From Epilithonimonas zeae (lineage in GTDB: Bacteria > Bacteroidota > Bacteroidia > Flavobacteriales > Weeksellaceae): DNA of 64,000 nucleotides. Of the stretch, positions 8,631 to 17,705 are shown in pieces. The stretch lies in NCBI RefSeq assembly GCF_023278365.1, contig NZ_CP075338.1:248001-312000 (forward strand), read 5' to 3'. The number at the start of each line of letters is the position of its first letter. The stretch's first letter is position 1. The position numbers were made by a program, and so were the translations under genes. A model generated the notes under the pieces. It did not search any database. It worked only from the letters and a program-made list of their open reading frames with translations, and was not told the origin of the DNA.

Positions 8631-9470
8631 CTATTTTTTAATAAATTTCGATGAATTTACCCTACCATTAGATTCCACAGAAATGATGTATGTGCCTGTG
8701 CTTAGTTTTGAGATGTCAATTTGCGATATTTTCTCGCCTGACTCTTTACTGATTGCTCGTTTTCCAGTAGTGTCATAAATTGATATTTTATCTATAGTCT
8801 GATCCGATGTAACTGTAATTTTAGATGATGCTGGATTAGGGAAAATACTCAATGGCTTATTCTTTTCTCCTGACATTACAGATAAAGCACTGGAAGTAGA
8901 TAAATAGACGTTGTCAACTTGAAAATTATTAGAGGAACCAACGACAGTAGAAATCGCATTTTCGCTCCTTAAAACAAATATTTCTGAAACGTTGGACAGG
9001 CTAAAACTGGATGACTCAGGAATGAAGGCAGAAAGAGGAATAGACATAATGTGCCATTCATTGTCATTAGTAAAATTATAATTGTTGGATGCTGGATTGA
9101 TCAATACTTTAGCAATTACATTGTTCCCTCTTAATCTGATGTAAAAAGGATGAGGCGACGCAGTTTTGATGGCTAAATTATAATAACTATAAGCTGATAT
9201 ATCAATGACGGCATCCGAAGTGTTCGCTGCGTTTCGGGGAAACATGATGGCGTGAAAGTAAGTACTGGTTCCGTTATAGGTTAATAGAAAGTTTTTTGCT
9301 CCTTCGTATGCCCCCGTCCCTGGTTCTGTAAGTGTAAATCCCGACCCGTTGCTGAAGCGTAAAGAATTGATACCTGCTCCAATGTTTGAATTCTCTGTAT
9401 AAATTGAGAAAGTTTGAGCATAAGTTAATGCTGAAACAAACAGCATTACCATAAAATTAATTTTTTTCAT
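8631..9470 (-). CDS. T9SS-secreted carbohydrate-binding-type protein
   Basis: 279 residues. An N-terminal signal peptide (MKKINFMVMLFVSALTYAQ) is followed by a galactose-binding-like beta-sandwich of about 170 residues. Segments such as YYNLAIKTA, FYIRLRGNN and WHIMSIPLSAF closely parallel the C-terminal domain of the surface lipoprotein at 15804-17231. A T9SS type A sorting domain follows (IFPNPASSKITV ... TGTYIISVES ... SKFIKK), so it should be secreted through the type IX system and anchored or released at the surface. No catalytic residues are evident; a glycan-binding role is inferred from the shared fold and its place at the end of the PUL. It has its own copy of the PUL operator (9535-9562). 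Confidence 0.85.
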   Translation of the reverse strand: MKKINFMVMLFVSALTYAQTFSIYTENSNIGAGINSLRFSNGSGFTLTEPGTGAYEGAKNFLLTYNGTSTYFHAIMFPRNAANTSDAVIDISAYSYYNLAIKTASPHPFYIRLRGNNVIAKVLINPASNNYNFTNDNEWHIMSIPLSAFIPESSSFSLSNVSEIFVLRSENAISTVVGSSNNFQVDNVYLSTSSALSVMSGEKNKPLSIFPNPASSKITVTSDQTIDKISIYDTTGKRAISKESGEKISQIDISKLSTGTYIISVESNGRVNSSKFIKK

Positions 9471-9499
9471 AGTGTATGAATTTTTATTGTTAATTGGTT

Positions 9500-9562
9500 C
9501 GAAATTACTTTTGTTGGGAAATCTTGAGGAATCAAAATGTCCTTTAATGGGGGTAGAAATGT
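9500..9562 (-). promoter_or_regulatory. PUL promoter with 28-bp operator (copy 1)
   Basis: On the minus strand, 9562-9535 reads ACATTTCT, ACCCC, a nine-base spacer, then ACATTT, with the half-sites 22 bp apart. The -7-like TAATTTCG starts 28 nt beyond the last motif base (9507-9500), one mismatch from TAnnTTTG. The same layout is found at 17308-17335, 17621-17648 and 23999-24026. Confidence 0.6.
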
Positions 9563-9570
9563 TTGGATAA

Positions 9571-11769
9571 TTAGTCGTTTAACTCAAATTTTGTCTTCTT
9601 GTTACCGACGATGATGTAAAAATCTCCGGATTCTAAATGTTTATCACCATTGCTGTCGACATAGGTCAAATCTTTTTCAGGATTGATTTCAAAGCGGTAT
9701 ATTTCTTTTTTTCCTGCTATGATTAATTTTTTTTCAAAAAATTTGAGTTCTTTCATTGGACGGGAAATATTTGCAACAGGATCATTGATATACCAAAGCA
9801 CAGCTTCTTTACCATCCACGGTTCCTTTGTTAGTAATTTCTATCTCTGCTACAATTTTTTCATTTTTTCTAAATTTGTTATTCGATAGTTTTATGTTACC
9901 ATATTCAAATTTGCTGTAGCTCAATCCGTGACCAAACCAATATAGTGCATCTCTCGGAATATCCTGATAATGTCCAGCTTCTGGTCTCGCCGACTGTCGC
10001 ATATTATAATAAATTGGAATTTGACCCGTAGTTTGCGGAAAAGTGGCAGAAAGTTTCCCCGATGGATTGTGCCTTCCAGACAGGATACCAGATACAGCAG
10101 CTCCCGCCATTGTTCCCGGTTGCCAAATTTCCAATATTGCATCAGCCATTTTGTTCAACCGAATTAATTCTAAAGGTCTTCCACTGGAAAGCACCAGGAT
10201 AACACGTTTCCCTGTTTTGGATAGTTCTTCAACAAGATCTTCCTGGATTTTTGGTAATGCAATAGTGGAGCGGGAGCCATTTTCGCCACTCCAATTTCTC
10301 TTTTCACCAAGAAAAACAAGTATAATATCTGACTGATTGGCAACTTCCACAGCCTTGGCAAAACCACTTCTGTCTTCGCCCTCAAAATCACAACCTAAAG
10401 CATAATTAATCTTTAATTGGTCATCAAATTCTTTAGTCAAGCCGTCAAAAATGGTATTCACATCTTTTGGATCACCCATTCCTTCCCAAAATCCCATAAT
10501 GTGAACAGAATCTTTTACCATCGGACCAATAGCTGCAATACTTTTATATTTTGAAGTTATTGGCAACACCTGATTTTCATTTTTCAATAAAACCATAGAT
10601 TCCTGCGCCAATTCTTCAGCGACTTTTAAATAATCAGGTAATAGATATCGATCTTTTTCAGAAATCACATCCACGTAAGGATTTTCAAACAGACCCAGAT
10701 TCATTTTAACCCGAAGAATTCTTCTCACAGCTTCATCAATAGTTTGTATTTTAATTTTTCCTGAGGCTACCAATTCTGGGAGATAGTCCATGTAAATGTT
10801 ATCAACCATATCCATTTCTACACCAGCAAGCAATGCTTTCTCCGCTGCTTCTCTGGTGTCTTTGGCGACGCCCTGTACCACAAGATTTTTAACTGAGCCC
10901 CAATCTGAGATCACAAAACCGTCGTGCTTCCATTTCTTCTTAAGGATCTCTGTAAGAGTGTAATGATTAGCTGATGCAGGAACGCCAGAGATGTCATTAA
11001 AACCACTCATTACGGTGGCTGCACCTGCTTTAATGCCAGCTTCGAACGGTGGGAGAAAGCTTTCCCAAAGGGTCTGTTGCGATATGTCACTGTAATGATA
11101 ATCCCTACCACCTTCAGACATACTATAACCGATGTAATGTTTCAAACTTGCGGCAATGGTGTATTTGTCTTTCAGATTATTTCCCTGATAACCTTGGATG
11201 GCAGCAACACCAAAAGCTGAATTAGCATAGGTGTCTTCTCCGTAACCTTCAGAAATCCTACCCCATCGGGCATCTCTGGCAACGTCTACCATCGGTGAAA
11301 AAGTCCAGTCTAATCCAGACAACCAACTTTCTTTTGCGGTAATGGCGCTTGATTGTTTTACCAAATCTGTATTCCAGGAGCAAGCTTGGGCCAGCGGAAT
11401 TGGAAAAATGGTTTTGTAGCCGTGTATGGCATCAAATCCAAATATAATCGGAATACCCAAACGGGTTTCGTTAACTGCCTTTTTCTGAATCTGATTGCGG
11501 TACTCTGGATTGGTACTTCGATATAGCAAAGAACCAATTTCTGGTTTTACGGTTTTCATCTGCTCGTCAATATTGTTGGGATTGGCATTTTTTCCATAAG
11601 TCCATTGGTTCATCTGCATTATTTTTTCCTCAAGAGTCATCTGACCTATCAGATCATCAATACGTTTTTCTACAGGAGCATCTTTGTTTTTGTAAAGTGG
11701 CTGTTTTTGAGCATTAGCGAATGAGCAACTCATTACCAGAATGCTTGCAGCGTAAAAGATATTTTTCAT
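9571..11769 (-). CDS. bglX: GH3 beta-glucosidase-type enzyme, exported
   Basis: 732 residues with a signal peptide (MKNIFYAASILVMSCSFANAQ). It shows the full GH3 layout: N-terminal TIM barrel with RLGIPIIFGFDAIHGYKT, the KHYIGYSMSEGGRDY block, and catalytic nucleophile Asp in GFVISDWGS (D289). A GH3_C alpha/beta domain follows (WQPGTMAGAAVSGILSGRHNPSGKL), then a fibronectin-III-like domain. Length and order match BglX-type periplasmic beta-glucosidases, which remove terminal beta-glucosyl (sometimes beta-xylosyl) units from oligosaccharides. It lies between the T9SS binding protein and the GH-A-like hydrolase with an 81-bp gap upstream, probably in the same transcript. Linkage specificity cannot be read from the sequence; the symbol is by family. 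Confidence 0.92.
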   Translation of the reverse strand: MKNIFYAASILVMSCSFANAQKQPLYKNKDAPVEKRIDDLIGQMTLEEKIMQMNQWTYGKNANPNNIDEQMKTVKPEIGSLLYRSTNPEYRNQIQKKAVNETRLGIPIIFGFDAIHGYKTIFPIPLAQACSWNTDLVKQSSAITAKESWLSGLDWTFSPMVDVARDARWGRISEGYGEDTYANSAFGVAAIQGYQGNNLKDKYTIAASLKHYIGYSMSEGGRDYHYSDISQQTLWESFLPPFEAGIKAGAATVMSGFNDISGVPASANHYTLTEILKKKWKHDGFVISDWGSVKNLVVQGVAKDTREAAEKALLAGVEMDMVDNIYMDYLPELVASGKIKIQTIDEAVRRILRVKMNLGLFENPYVDVISEKDRYLLPDYLKVAEELAQESMVLLKNENQVLPITSKYKSIAAIGPMVKDSVHIMGFWEGMGDPKDVNTIFDGLTKEFDDQLKINYALGCDFEGEDRSGFAKAVEVANQSDIILVFLGEKRNWSGENGSRSTIALPKIQEDLVEELSKTGKRVILVLSSGRPLELIRLNKMADAILEIWQPGTMAGAAVSGILSGRHNPSGKLSATFPQTTGQIPIYYNMRQSARPEAGHYQDIPRDALYWFGHGLSYSKFEYGNIKLSNNKFRKNEKIVAEIEITNKGTVDGKEAVLWYINDPVANISRPMKELKFFEKKLIIAGKKEIYRFEINPEKDLTYVDSNGDKHLESGDFYIIVGNKKTKFELND

Positions 11770-11850
11770 ATCGAAGATTATATTGTCTTAGCTAATTATA
11801 TTTTGTGGAAACTTTAGGATGATAAATTCAGATTGCTTTTTAAAAGAATT

Positions 11851-13299
11851 TTATTTGGAATCTAAATATTGACTTAAACCGTAGATATTATCATTAATGA
11901 TTTTCATATTGTCGATGAGAGGCATATAGTATTGATATGCACTATTGATAATACCTTTATTAGAATCACGGTTTGAGTAATCTGTCTTCATATTATCTGG
12001 ATCATTGTCCTGATATCGGAACCAATGCCATCCCACACAACCTTTGCTTTTCAACAACTCGATAACGAAGTTTTGGTAGAAGTAACCTCTTTCTTTTTGG
12101 GTTTGGACATTCCATCCGGCGCCAGTTTTATTAGGTAAACCTGAATCTTCGCCCTTGGTGTACCATTCAGTAATGATGAACGGTTTTCCAGACCAGGCCA
12201 TCCAGTTGGATAAAATAGGCTGCTCTGGTTCCCATTTTCTGTAATGATTAATGGAAATAATATCCATATATTTTCCCGCGACCTCAAATATTTTTGGATT
12301 GTCCAATTCATCCAACTCTTGATTGAAACGGCAGCCGAGATAAAGATGGTTTGGATCATACTTTTTTATGGCAGCAGTCACCTTTTTCATATAGGTTTCA
12401 AAATAAAATCCTGTGAAATCTTGTCTATCAGCATCTGTAATATCTTCCAAAAAAGCATTTTTATGCTTGCGGTCGTCCAGCCATTTCTTTGCCACAATGT
12501 ATCCCGCCTCATCCTTTTTAAGATATTTAAGATGTCTGTCCAAAGCATCGTCTACCCAAGGCAACTCATTGTCTGTAAAATATCCAAGAAGGAATTGATC
12601 ATCTTTGTATTTGAATATTTTTGAAATTTCCTGATCTACATAAAGGTCAAATTCTTTATCAAATACCATCACCAAATCGTATCTATAGCCTTGCCAACCA
12701 GCTTCTTCATATTTACCATTATATTTTTTGATATGCTCGGCTTTGTAAGTACCCATTGGACTTACTATCACAGTGTAGACCAGAGGTTTTGTAGATGAAC
12801 GGATCAAGTCTACATTTGACCAGGCACCGGCTCCGTTAAATCCATTTTTTTTGAGGAATTTTGTTTCTTTTGCAATCCAATTTTTACCAGTTTTATATTT
12901 TTCATTGAATGCATTCTCTTGATTTTCAGAGTTGCCAGGATTGAGCACAGCAACGCCTTTATGTATAAAAGGGTTTCCCAAAGGATCTACAATCCACCAT
13001 CTGCCGTCTTTTTTTTCTGTTCTGAAAAAACCGGTTGCCTCTAGCTGACATGTTTTGTATCCACCAAATTTGTTGGTAGCAGGATCTTTTGATGATTGAT
13101 ATCCAGGAAGTCTGTCGATGGTTTTTGCAACATAAGGTTTCCACAAAGAATCTTCAGCATTTAGACGGGCCAGAACAGTATGATAATTTTTTTCTGAAGC
13201 TTGATTGATTGAAGATTTCTGTGCTTTGAGTTCAGAATAATTGTTGATACTTAGTGTAATAAGTGCAATCACACTTTTTTTTATAAAGTTTATTTTCAC
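11851..13299 (-). CDS. GH-A-like glycoside hydrolase, agarase/GH50-type architecture
   Basis: 482 residues with an N-terminal export signal (basic start, then SVIALITLSI and a polar region). The block TGFFRTEKKDGRWWIVDPLG is the signature opening of proteins usually annotated 'agarase' or GH50-like. Two acidic residues sit where clan GH-A enzymes have their catalytic pair: E245 in YFTDNELPW (acid/base after Asn) and E378 in FIITEWYTKG (nucleophile). An aromatic-rich C-terminal barrel end (GCVGWHWFRYQDNDPD) follows. I cannot assign the CAZy family. Its neighbours are two GH3 enzymes, so it is more likely an endo- or exo-acting beta-glycanase feeding them than a true agarase. Confidence 0.75.
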   Translation of the reverse strand: MKINFIKKSVIALITLSINNYSELKAQKSSINQASEKNYHTVLARLNAEDSLWKPYVAKTIDRLPGYQSSKDPATNKFGGYKTCQLEATGFFRTEKKDGRWWIVDPLGNPFIHKGVAVLNPGNSENQENAFNEKYKTGKNWIAKETKFLKKNGFNGAGAWSNVDLIRSSTKPLVYTVIVSPMGTYKAEHIKKYNGKYEEAGWQGYRYDLVMVFDKEFDLYVDQEISKIFKYKDDQFLLGYFTDNELPWVDDALDRHLKYLKKDEAGYIVAKKWLDDRKHKNAFLEDITDADRQDFTGFYFETYMKKVTAAIKKYDPNHLYLGCRFNQELDELDNPKIFEVAGKYMDIISINHYRKWEPEQPILSNWMAWSGKPFIITEWYTKGEDSGLPNKTGAGWNVQTQKERGYFYQNFVIELLKSKGCVGWHWFRYQDNDPDNMKTDYSNRDSNKGIINSAYQYYMPLIDNMKIINDNIYGLSQYLDSK

Positions 13300-13466
13300 A
13301 ATTTAGAGATTATAATATTATTATTGATAAGAGAAAATTGAAAACATTATTTTAGTTGATTAGCTGATAATCATAACTAAAAATGCGGTGGATAAGATCA
13401 TAAGATTGACACTCCAATATTTTTATTGGATAGAATTCTAGAGTGATGAAATTGGTTTGTAACTTA

Positions 13467-15743
13467 TTATTTTAACTCGAATTCTGTTTCTAGCAGCTGA
13501 TCAGAACTGGTTCCGACAAATACTTTAAACATTCCCGGCTCCAAAAGATAATTCCCTTCATTGTCATAGTAGCCTAACTCTTCCTTATTCAAAGTGAAGC
13601 GAATGGTTTTTTGTTCGCCTTTTTTGAGAGATATCAACTCAAATCCCTTCAATTCTTTGACCGGTCTGGAAATACTTCCGCTCACATCTCTTATGTAAAG
13701 CTGAACCACCTCTTTACCATCTAAACTGCCTGTATTAGTTACAGAAACTGATACATTTACGGGCTCTCCAATAGAGAATATTTTTTTATTAATTGTAAAA
13801 TCTCTATAATCGAATTTCGTGTAACTCAATCCGTGACCAAAAGGAAAGAGTGGCGTTTTTTCTATGTCGGAATAATGAGACCAGAACACATTATTTTCTG
13901 AATTGATAGGTCTTCCAGTATTATAGTGGTTGTAATAAATAGGAACTTGTCCAACATTACGGGGGAATGAGATCGGCAACTTGCCACTCGGATTGTAATC
14001 TCCATAAAGAACCTGAGCAATGGCATTACCACTTTCACTTCCCAATTGCCAAGCCTCTACGATAGCAGGAATATGATTTGCTGCCCATTGTATAGCCAAT
14101 GGTCTTCCGTTATTCAGAACCAAAACTATATTTTTATTGACTTTAAATACCTCTTCTAGCAACTCCTGCTGATTACCTGGCAGATCAAGATTTGTTCTAC
14201 TTCTCCCTTCACCGCTTTGGAAGCCATGTTCGCCCAAAACCATCACAACTACATCTGCTTGTCTAGCTGCTGCAATGGCCTTTTCAAAACCACTTTTATC
14301 ATCATTATTGATTTCTAATTCTTTGGTAAAAGTTGGCTTACCTGAAAATACGGCAGTTCCAAGAGCATAGGTGACTGGACTGTTTTTGTATTTTTGCATT
14401 CCTTCCAAAACGGAAACTGCAGTATCATCATCTGCCGCAATTCGCCAGCTTCCCAGCGGACTTGTTTTATCAATGGCCAAAGCGCCAATTAATACTATCT
14501 TTTGCCCGGACTTTTTAAGTGGCAACAAGTTATTGTCATTTTTTAAGAGCACAATAGATTTTTTGGCCATATCCAGAACACCATCGTGATGCGATGCGCT
14601 GCCAATCACTTCTTTTTCTCTTTTTTCGTCGCAATATTTGTAAGGATTTTCAAATAGACCCATTTCAAATTTTAATCTCAAAATTCTTCTTACGGCGTCG
14701 TTTATGATTTTGATGTCTAACTTCTTTTCTTTGACAAGATTTACCAGTTCGTTTACATATAAATAAGATTCCATATCCATATCAGATCCTGCTTCTGCGG
14801 CTTTTTGCGCGGCCTCCGCACCGTCTTTCGCAAATCCGTGAGAAATCATCTCTCTAATAGACGCCCAATCGGATACTACAAAACCTTGAAAATCCCATTT
14901 TGTTTTAAGAATATCTCGAAGAAGAAAACGGTTTGCGGTAGCCGGAATACCGTTTAAAGTATTGAAAGCGTTCATAAATGTCTTGACACCAGCATCATTG
15001 GCCGCTTTGAAAGGAGGCAGTACTGAATTGTACAATCTTGATACACTCATATCTACATTGTTATATTCTTTGCCGGATTCTACAAAGCCGTATCCTGCAA
15101 AATGTTTTGCGCAGGCTGCAATTGTATTGGTTTCAGAAAAATCATCACCTTGAAAACCCTTAACTCTTGCCACTGCAATTTTACTGGCAAGAAAAGGATC
15201 CTCACCGGCGCCTTCCATTACTCGACCCCAGCGGGCATCTGTTGTAACATCTACATTGGGCGCAAAAGTCCAGTTGATACCGCTTGCAGCAGCTTCGGCA
15301 GCAGCTATTGCCGCAGATTTTTTTATTGCTTCCATATCCCAGCTGGCAGCTTCGGCTAATGGAATTGGGCTAAGTGTTTTATAGCCGTGTATCACGTCAA
15401 ATCCAATAATCAGAGGAATCCCTAACCTTGTATTTTCAACGGCAATTTTTTGCACTTCGCGTACTTTCTGAACACCCCGCACATTAAGTAGTGATCCAAC
15501 CCAACCTTTGTTGAGATGATCATATTTAATTTTGGATGAGCCACTCTGAGGAGCAGGACCTGTTACTTCCCAGAAACCATTGTACTGATTCATCTGACCC
15601 ACCTTTTCTTCCAGCGTCATTTGATTCATCAGTAATGTAATACGCTCTTCTATAGATTTTGTAGTATCGAGGTGCGCTTTGTTCTGTGCAGTTATATTTG
15701 TAACACCAAAGACAACAAAACAAAATAGGGTGGTTTTGATCAT
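13467..15743 (-). CDS. GH3 beta-glucosidase-type enzyme, exported (second copy)
   Basis: 758 residues with a signal peptide (TLFCFVVFGVTNITAQ). The domain order is the same as in the GH3 at 9571-11769 but the sequence is clearly diverged: RLGIPLIIGFDVIHGYKT, KHFAGYGFVESGKEY, nucleophile D292 in GFVVSDWAS, GH3_C with WQLGSESGNAIAQVLYGDYNPSG, and a terminal fibronectin-III-like domain. It is 60 bp downstream of the surface lipoprotein and probably co-transcribed with it. Two different GH3 enzymes in one PUL suggest two linkages or two successive trimming steps on the same glycan. Confidence 0.92.
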   Translation of the reverse strand: MIKTTLFCFVVFGVTNITAQNKAHLDTTKSIEERITLLMNQMTLEEKVGQMNQYNGFWEVTGPAPQSGSSKIKYDHLNKGWVGSLLNVRGVQKVREVQKIAVENTRLGIPLIIGFDVIHGYKTLSPIPLAEAASWDMEAIKKSAAIAAAEAAASGINWTFAPNVDVTTDARWGRVMEGAGEDPFLASKIAVARVKGFQGDDFSETNTIAACAKHFAGYGFVESGKEYNNVDMSVSRLYNSVLPPFKAANDAGVKTFMNAFNTLNGIPATANRFLLRDILKTKWDFQGFVVSDWASIREMISHGFAKDGAEAAQKAAEAGSDMDMESYLYVNELVNLVKEKKLDIKIINDAVRRILRLKFEMGLFENPYKYCDEKREKEVIGSASHHDGVLDMAKKSIVLLKNDNNLLPLKKSGQKIVLIGALAIDKTSPLGSWRIAADDDTAVSVLEGMQKYKNSPVTYALGTAVFSGKPTFTKELEINNDDKSGFEKAIAAARQADVVVMVLGEHGFQSGEGRSRTNLDLPGNQQELLEEVFKVNKNIVLVLNNGRPLAIQWAANHIPAIVEAWQLGSESGNAIAQVLYGDYNPSGKLPISFPRNVGQVPIYYNHYNTGRPINSENNVFWSHYSDIEKTPLFPFGHGLSYTKFDYRDFTINKKIFSIGEPVNVSVSVTNTGSLDGKEVVQLYIRDVSGSISRPVKELKGFELISLKKGEQKTIRFTLNKEELGYYDNEGNYLLEPGMFKVFVGTSSDQLLETEFELK

Positions 15744-15803
15744 TTCTAATTTTTAATGGTAATAACCGTTATTGTTTAGAGAGTATTTTAATTTTTGTAA
15801 AAG

Positions 15804-17231
15804 TTAATTTACAGTAAAATAAATATCATCAATATAATAGTCGAAAGAATTTGGTGCAGTACTGTAATCACTATCGTCGGTACGTATTGTAAATTGTTTG
15901 ATGCTTGATTTAGCCGCAGCTACGGTAGAAAGAGCTGCACCATTACCATCTCTCAGAAGTTGGGAAAAAGGAATTACCAATTCGTGCCATTGTCCATCCC
16001 ACAACATTCCATACGCAGGATTTCCAGGGTTAAGTGTCACCCAATAATTTCCGGAATTGGTATTCAGTCTAATTCTTACTTTTTTTGGTGTGCTGGATTT
16101 TACAGCAACATTCAAATAGTTGTAAGCTGTTGCATTATAAGGGGAAACAGTCAGATCCATATGCGAAAGGGCATATCCAGTCTGTGGGCTGCCATTTCCT
16201 GCAGGATCAAAATGATACCATAACGCCTTGCTACCGTGATTAGTATTAGTGGTAACAATTGTAATAGCCATATTTCCTCCATTTGGCGGTGGTGCTATGC
16301 CAGGATTTGAACTCACGATATCTTTTTCTGTGAAAATCCCAACACCGTCGATTGGTGGAGGTGGAACACTCACTTTAATGTTAATCTTATCCAGATTGGT
16401 GTTAGGACCTGTAAACAACAAACGAAATGTGTTTTTTCCCTCTGTCAAATTAACTCCAGTTATATTTTTGGAAATATAGGTATTATAGCTTCCTGTATTT
16501 GGAAAATTGCCTGTCTGTCCTAGATCAGTTGCAACGCCCGTATTAGGATTAACCAGCTGAAGTTTAATAGATTTTCCTCCAGCAGTATCGCCCGATGCTA
16601 CACTGAAATCGAAATCATAAATTCCTGTAGCTGGAACAGTGATCGTGTAATTGGTCCATTCCCCAGCTTCTGTGTAACTGATATTAGTGATATTATTGCT
16701 TATCTGAACATCCACACCATCGTCTGTTCTATAGCGCGGACTCCCGTTCTGTACAGCAAGGTTTTGCTCCTCTGTGTCGTGATAAGCAATGCCTTCACCG
16801 CCAAGATTGTAATTCTCTGCTTCAATCGTACCAGGAATGGCAATTGCAGTCCCACCATACGGCATAGGCGGGTCGATACCTTTAACAATGATTTTAAACA
16901 ATTTTGTCTCGACTGTATTATCAATATATTTTACGACCAATTTTGCATCATAGGTTCCAGGATTATTGTAAACAACTGTAGCATCAGGATTGACGGATGA
17001 CGCTGGACTGCCACCTTCAAAAGTCCAGGTTGTAGTAAGATGTTTGAATGAGGTACTTTTAAAATCTACAGTTTCTCCAAATTTAATATCTGTACGGGAG
17101 GCACTAGCTTCTGTATGAGGCTTGTCGTAAAGCGTGACCTCTCTAATTTCTTCCTCAACACAGGAAAATAACAAAGCAAAAAATAAAAGTAAAAGTATGC
17201 TTTTCAAAAAGTCAGTATTTTTTAGAATCAT
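15804..17231 (-). CDS. Surface glycan-binding lipoprotein with PKD and CBM6-like domains
   Basis: 475 residues. The signal ends in a lipobox (LLFFALLFSC), so it is a lipoprotein, presumably outer-membrane surface. A PKD domain follows (FKHLTTTWTFEGGSPASSV ... YNNPGTYDAKLVV). Next is a CBM6-like module beginning IPGTIEAENY, with YTEAGEWTNYTITVPATGIYDF and NTFRLLFTG. The C-terminal beta-sandwich (HMDLTVSPYNATAYNYLNVAVK ... QWHELVIPFSQLL) is related to the one in the T9SS protein at 8631-9470. There is no hydrolase domain. It fits the SGBP role that captures polysaccharide for the SusCD pair encoded on the other arm, and it leads the minus-strand arm with its own operator copy. Confidence 0.85.
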   Translation of the reverse strand: MILKNTDFLKSILLLLFFALLFSCVEEEIREVTLYDKPHTEASASRTDIKFGETVDFKSTSFKHLTTTWTFEGGSPASSVNPDATVVYNNPGTYDAKLVVKYIDNTVETKLFKIIVKGIDPPMPYGGTAIAIPGTIEAENYNLGGEGIAYHDTEEQNLAVQNGSPRYRTDDGVDVQISNNITNISYTEAGEWTNYTITVPATGIYDFDFSVASGDTAGGKSIKLQLVNPNTGVATDLGQTGNFPNTGSYNTYISKNITGVNLTEGKNTFRLLFTGPNTNLDKINIKVSVPPPPIDGVGIFTEKDIVSSNPGIAPPPNGGNMAITIVTTNTNHGSKALWYHFDPAGNGSPQTGYALSHMDLTVSPYNATAYNYLNVAVKSSTPKKVRIRLNTNSGNYWVTLNPGNPAYGMLWDGQWHELVIPFSQLLRDGNGAALSTVAAAKSSIKQFTIRTDDSDYSTAPNSFDYYIDDIYFTVN

Positions 17232-17272
17232 AACTCTAATGGTTTTTAATTTTGATTATATTTTATCTGCCA

Positions 17273-17335
17273 CAAATTTTATATAAATAACAAAAAAAAT
17301 GGGTCTTAAACATTTTAGTTTGGGGTAAGAAATGT
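17273..17335 (-). promoter_or_regulatory. PUL promoter with 28-bp operator (copy 2)
   Basis: On the minus strand, 17335-17308 reads ACATTTCTT, ACCCC, eight bases, then ATGTTT. The half-sites are 22 bp apart as in the other copies, with the ACCCC core shifted by one base. The -7-like AAAATTTG begins exactly 28 nt beyond the motif (17280-17273). It drives the surface lipoprotein-GH3-GH arm. Between this site and the plus-strand copy at 17621 lie about 285 bp of AT-rich DNA with no gene. Confidence 0.55.
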
Positions 17336-17620
17336 ACTTTTTGGCGAATACAACTTCCAATAGATTTTTCAGTGAATTTCAGAATGCTTTTTTATTAATT
17401 AAAATAATTAATAAAATTTTTTTTAATGACTATAAAGTAGTTACAAAAATGAGATTGAAATATTGACGTTTTATATACTAGATTTTTTCTTTTAAATTGT
17501 AATGATCTCTTGTTAATATTTATGATAATAATTGATATTGTGCATACTTTAATTAATAATTTTGAAGGTAAATAAATTAGAATTTAAACATATAATATAT
17601 TTTGTATATTTTTAGTACGG

Positions 17621-17683
17621 ACGTAAATACCCCTAAAAAAAGATATTTGAACTGCATCACAATGCGGCGATAAATTACTTTTG
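17621..17683 (+). promoter_or_regulatory. PUL promoter with 28-bp operator (copy 3)
   Basis: 17621-17648 reads ACGTAAAT, ACCCC, an A-rich nine-base spacer, then ATATTT. TACTTTTG, a full match to the Bacteroidota -7 consensus TAnnTTTG, starts at 17676, 28 nt past the motif's last base. It drives the SDR-uxuA-regulator operon. Confidence 0.65.
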
Positions 17684-17705
17684 TGAGTCTGATTATCAAA
17701 AATTT

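Noticed and set aside
11770-11850. Fifth copy of the 28-bp PUL operator before the GH3 gene
   Set aside because: No ACCCC core or correctly spaced hexamers in this gap; the gene is probably read from an upstream promoter.
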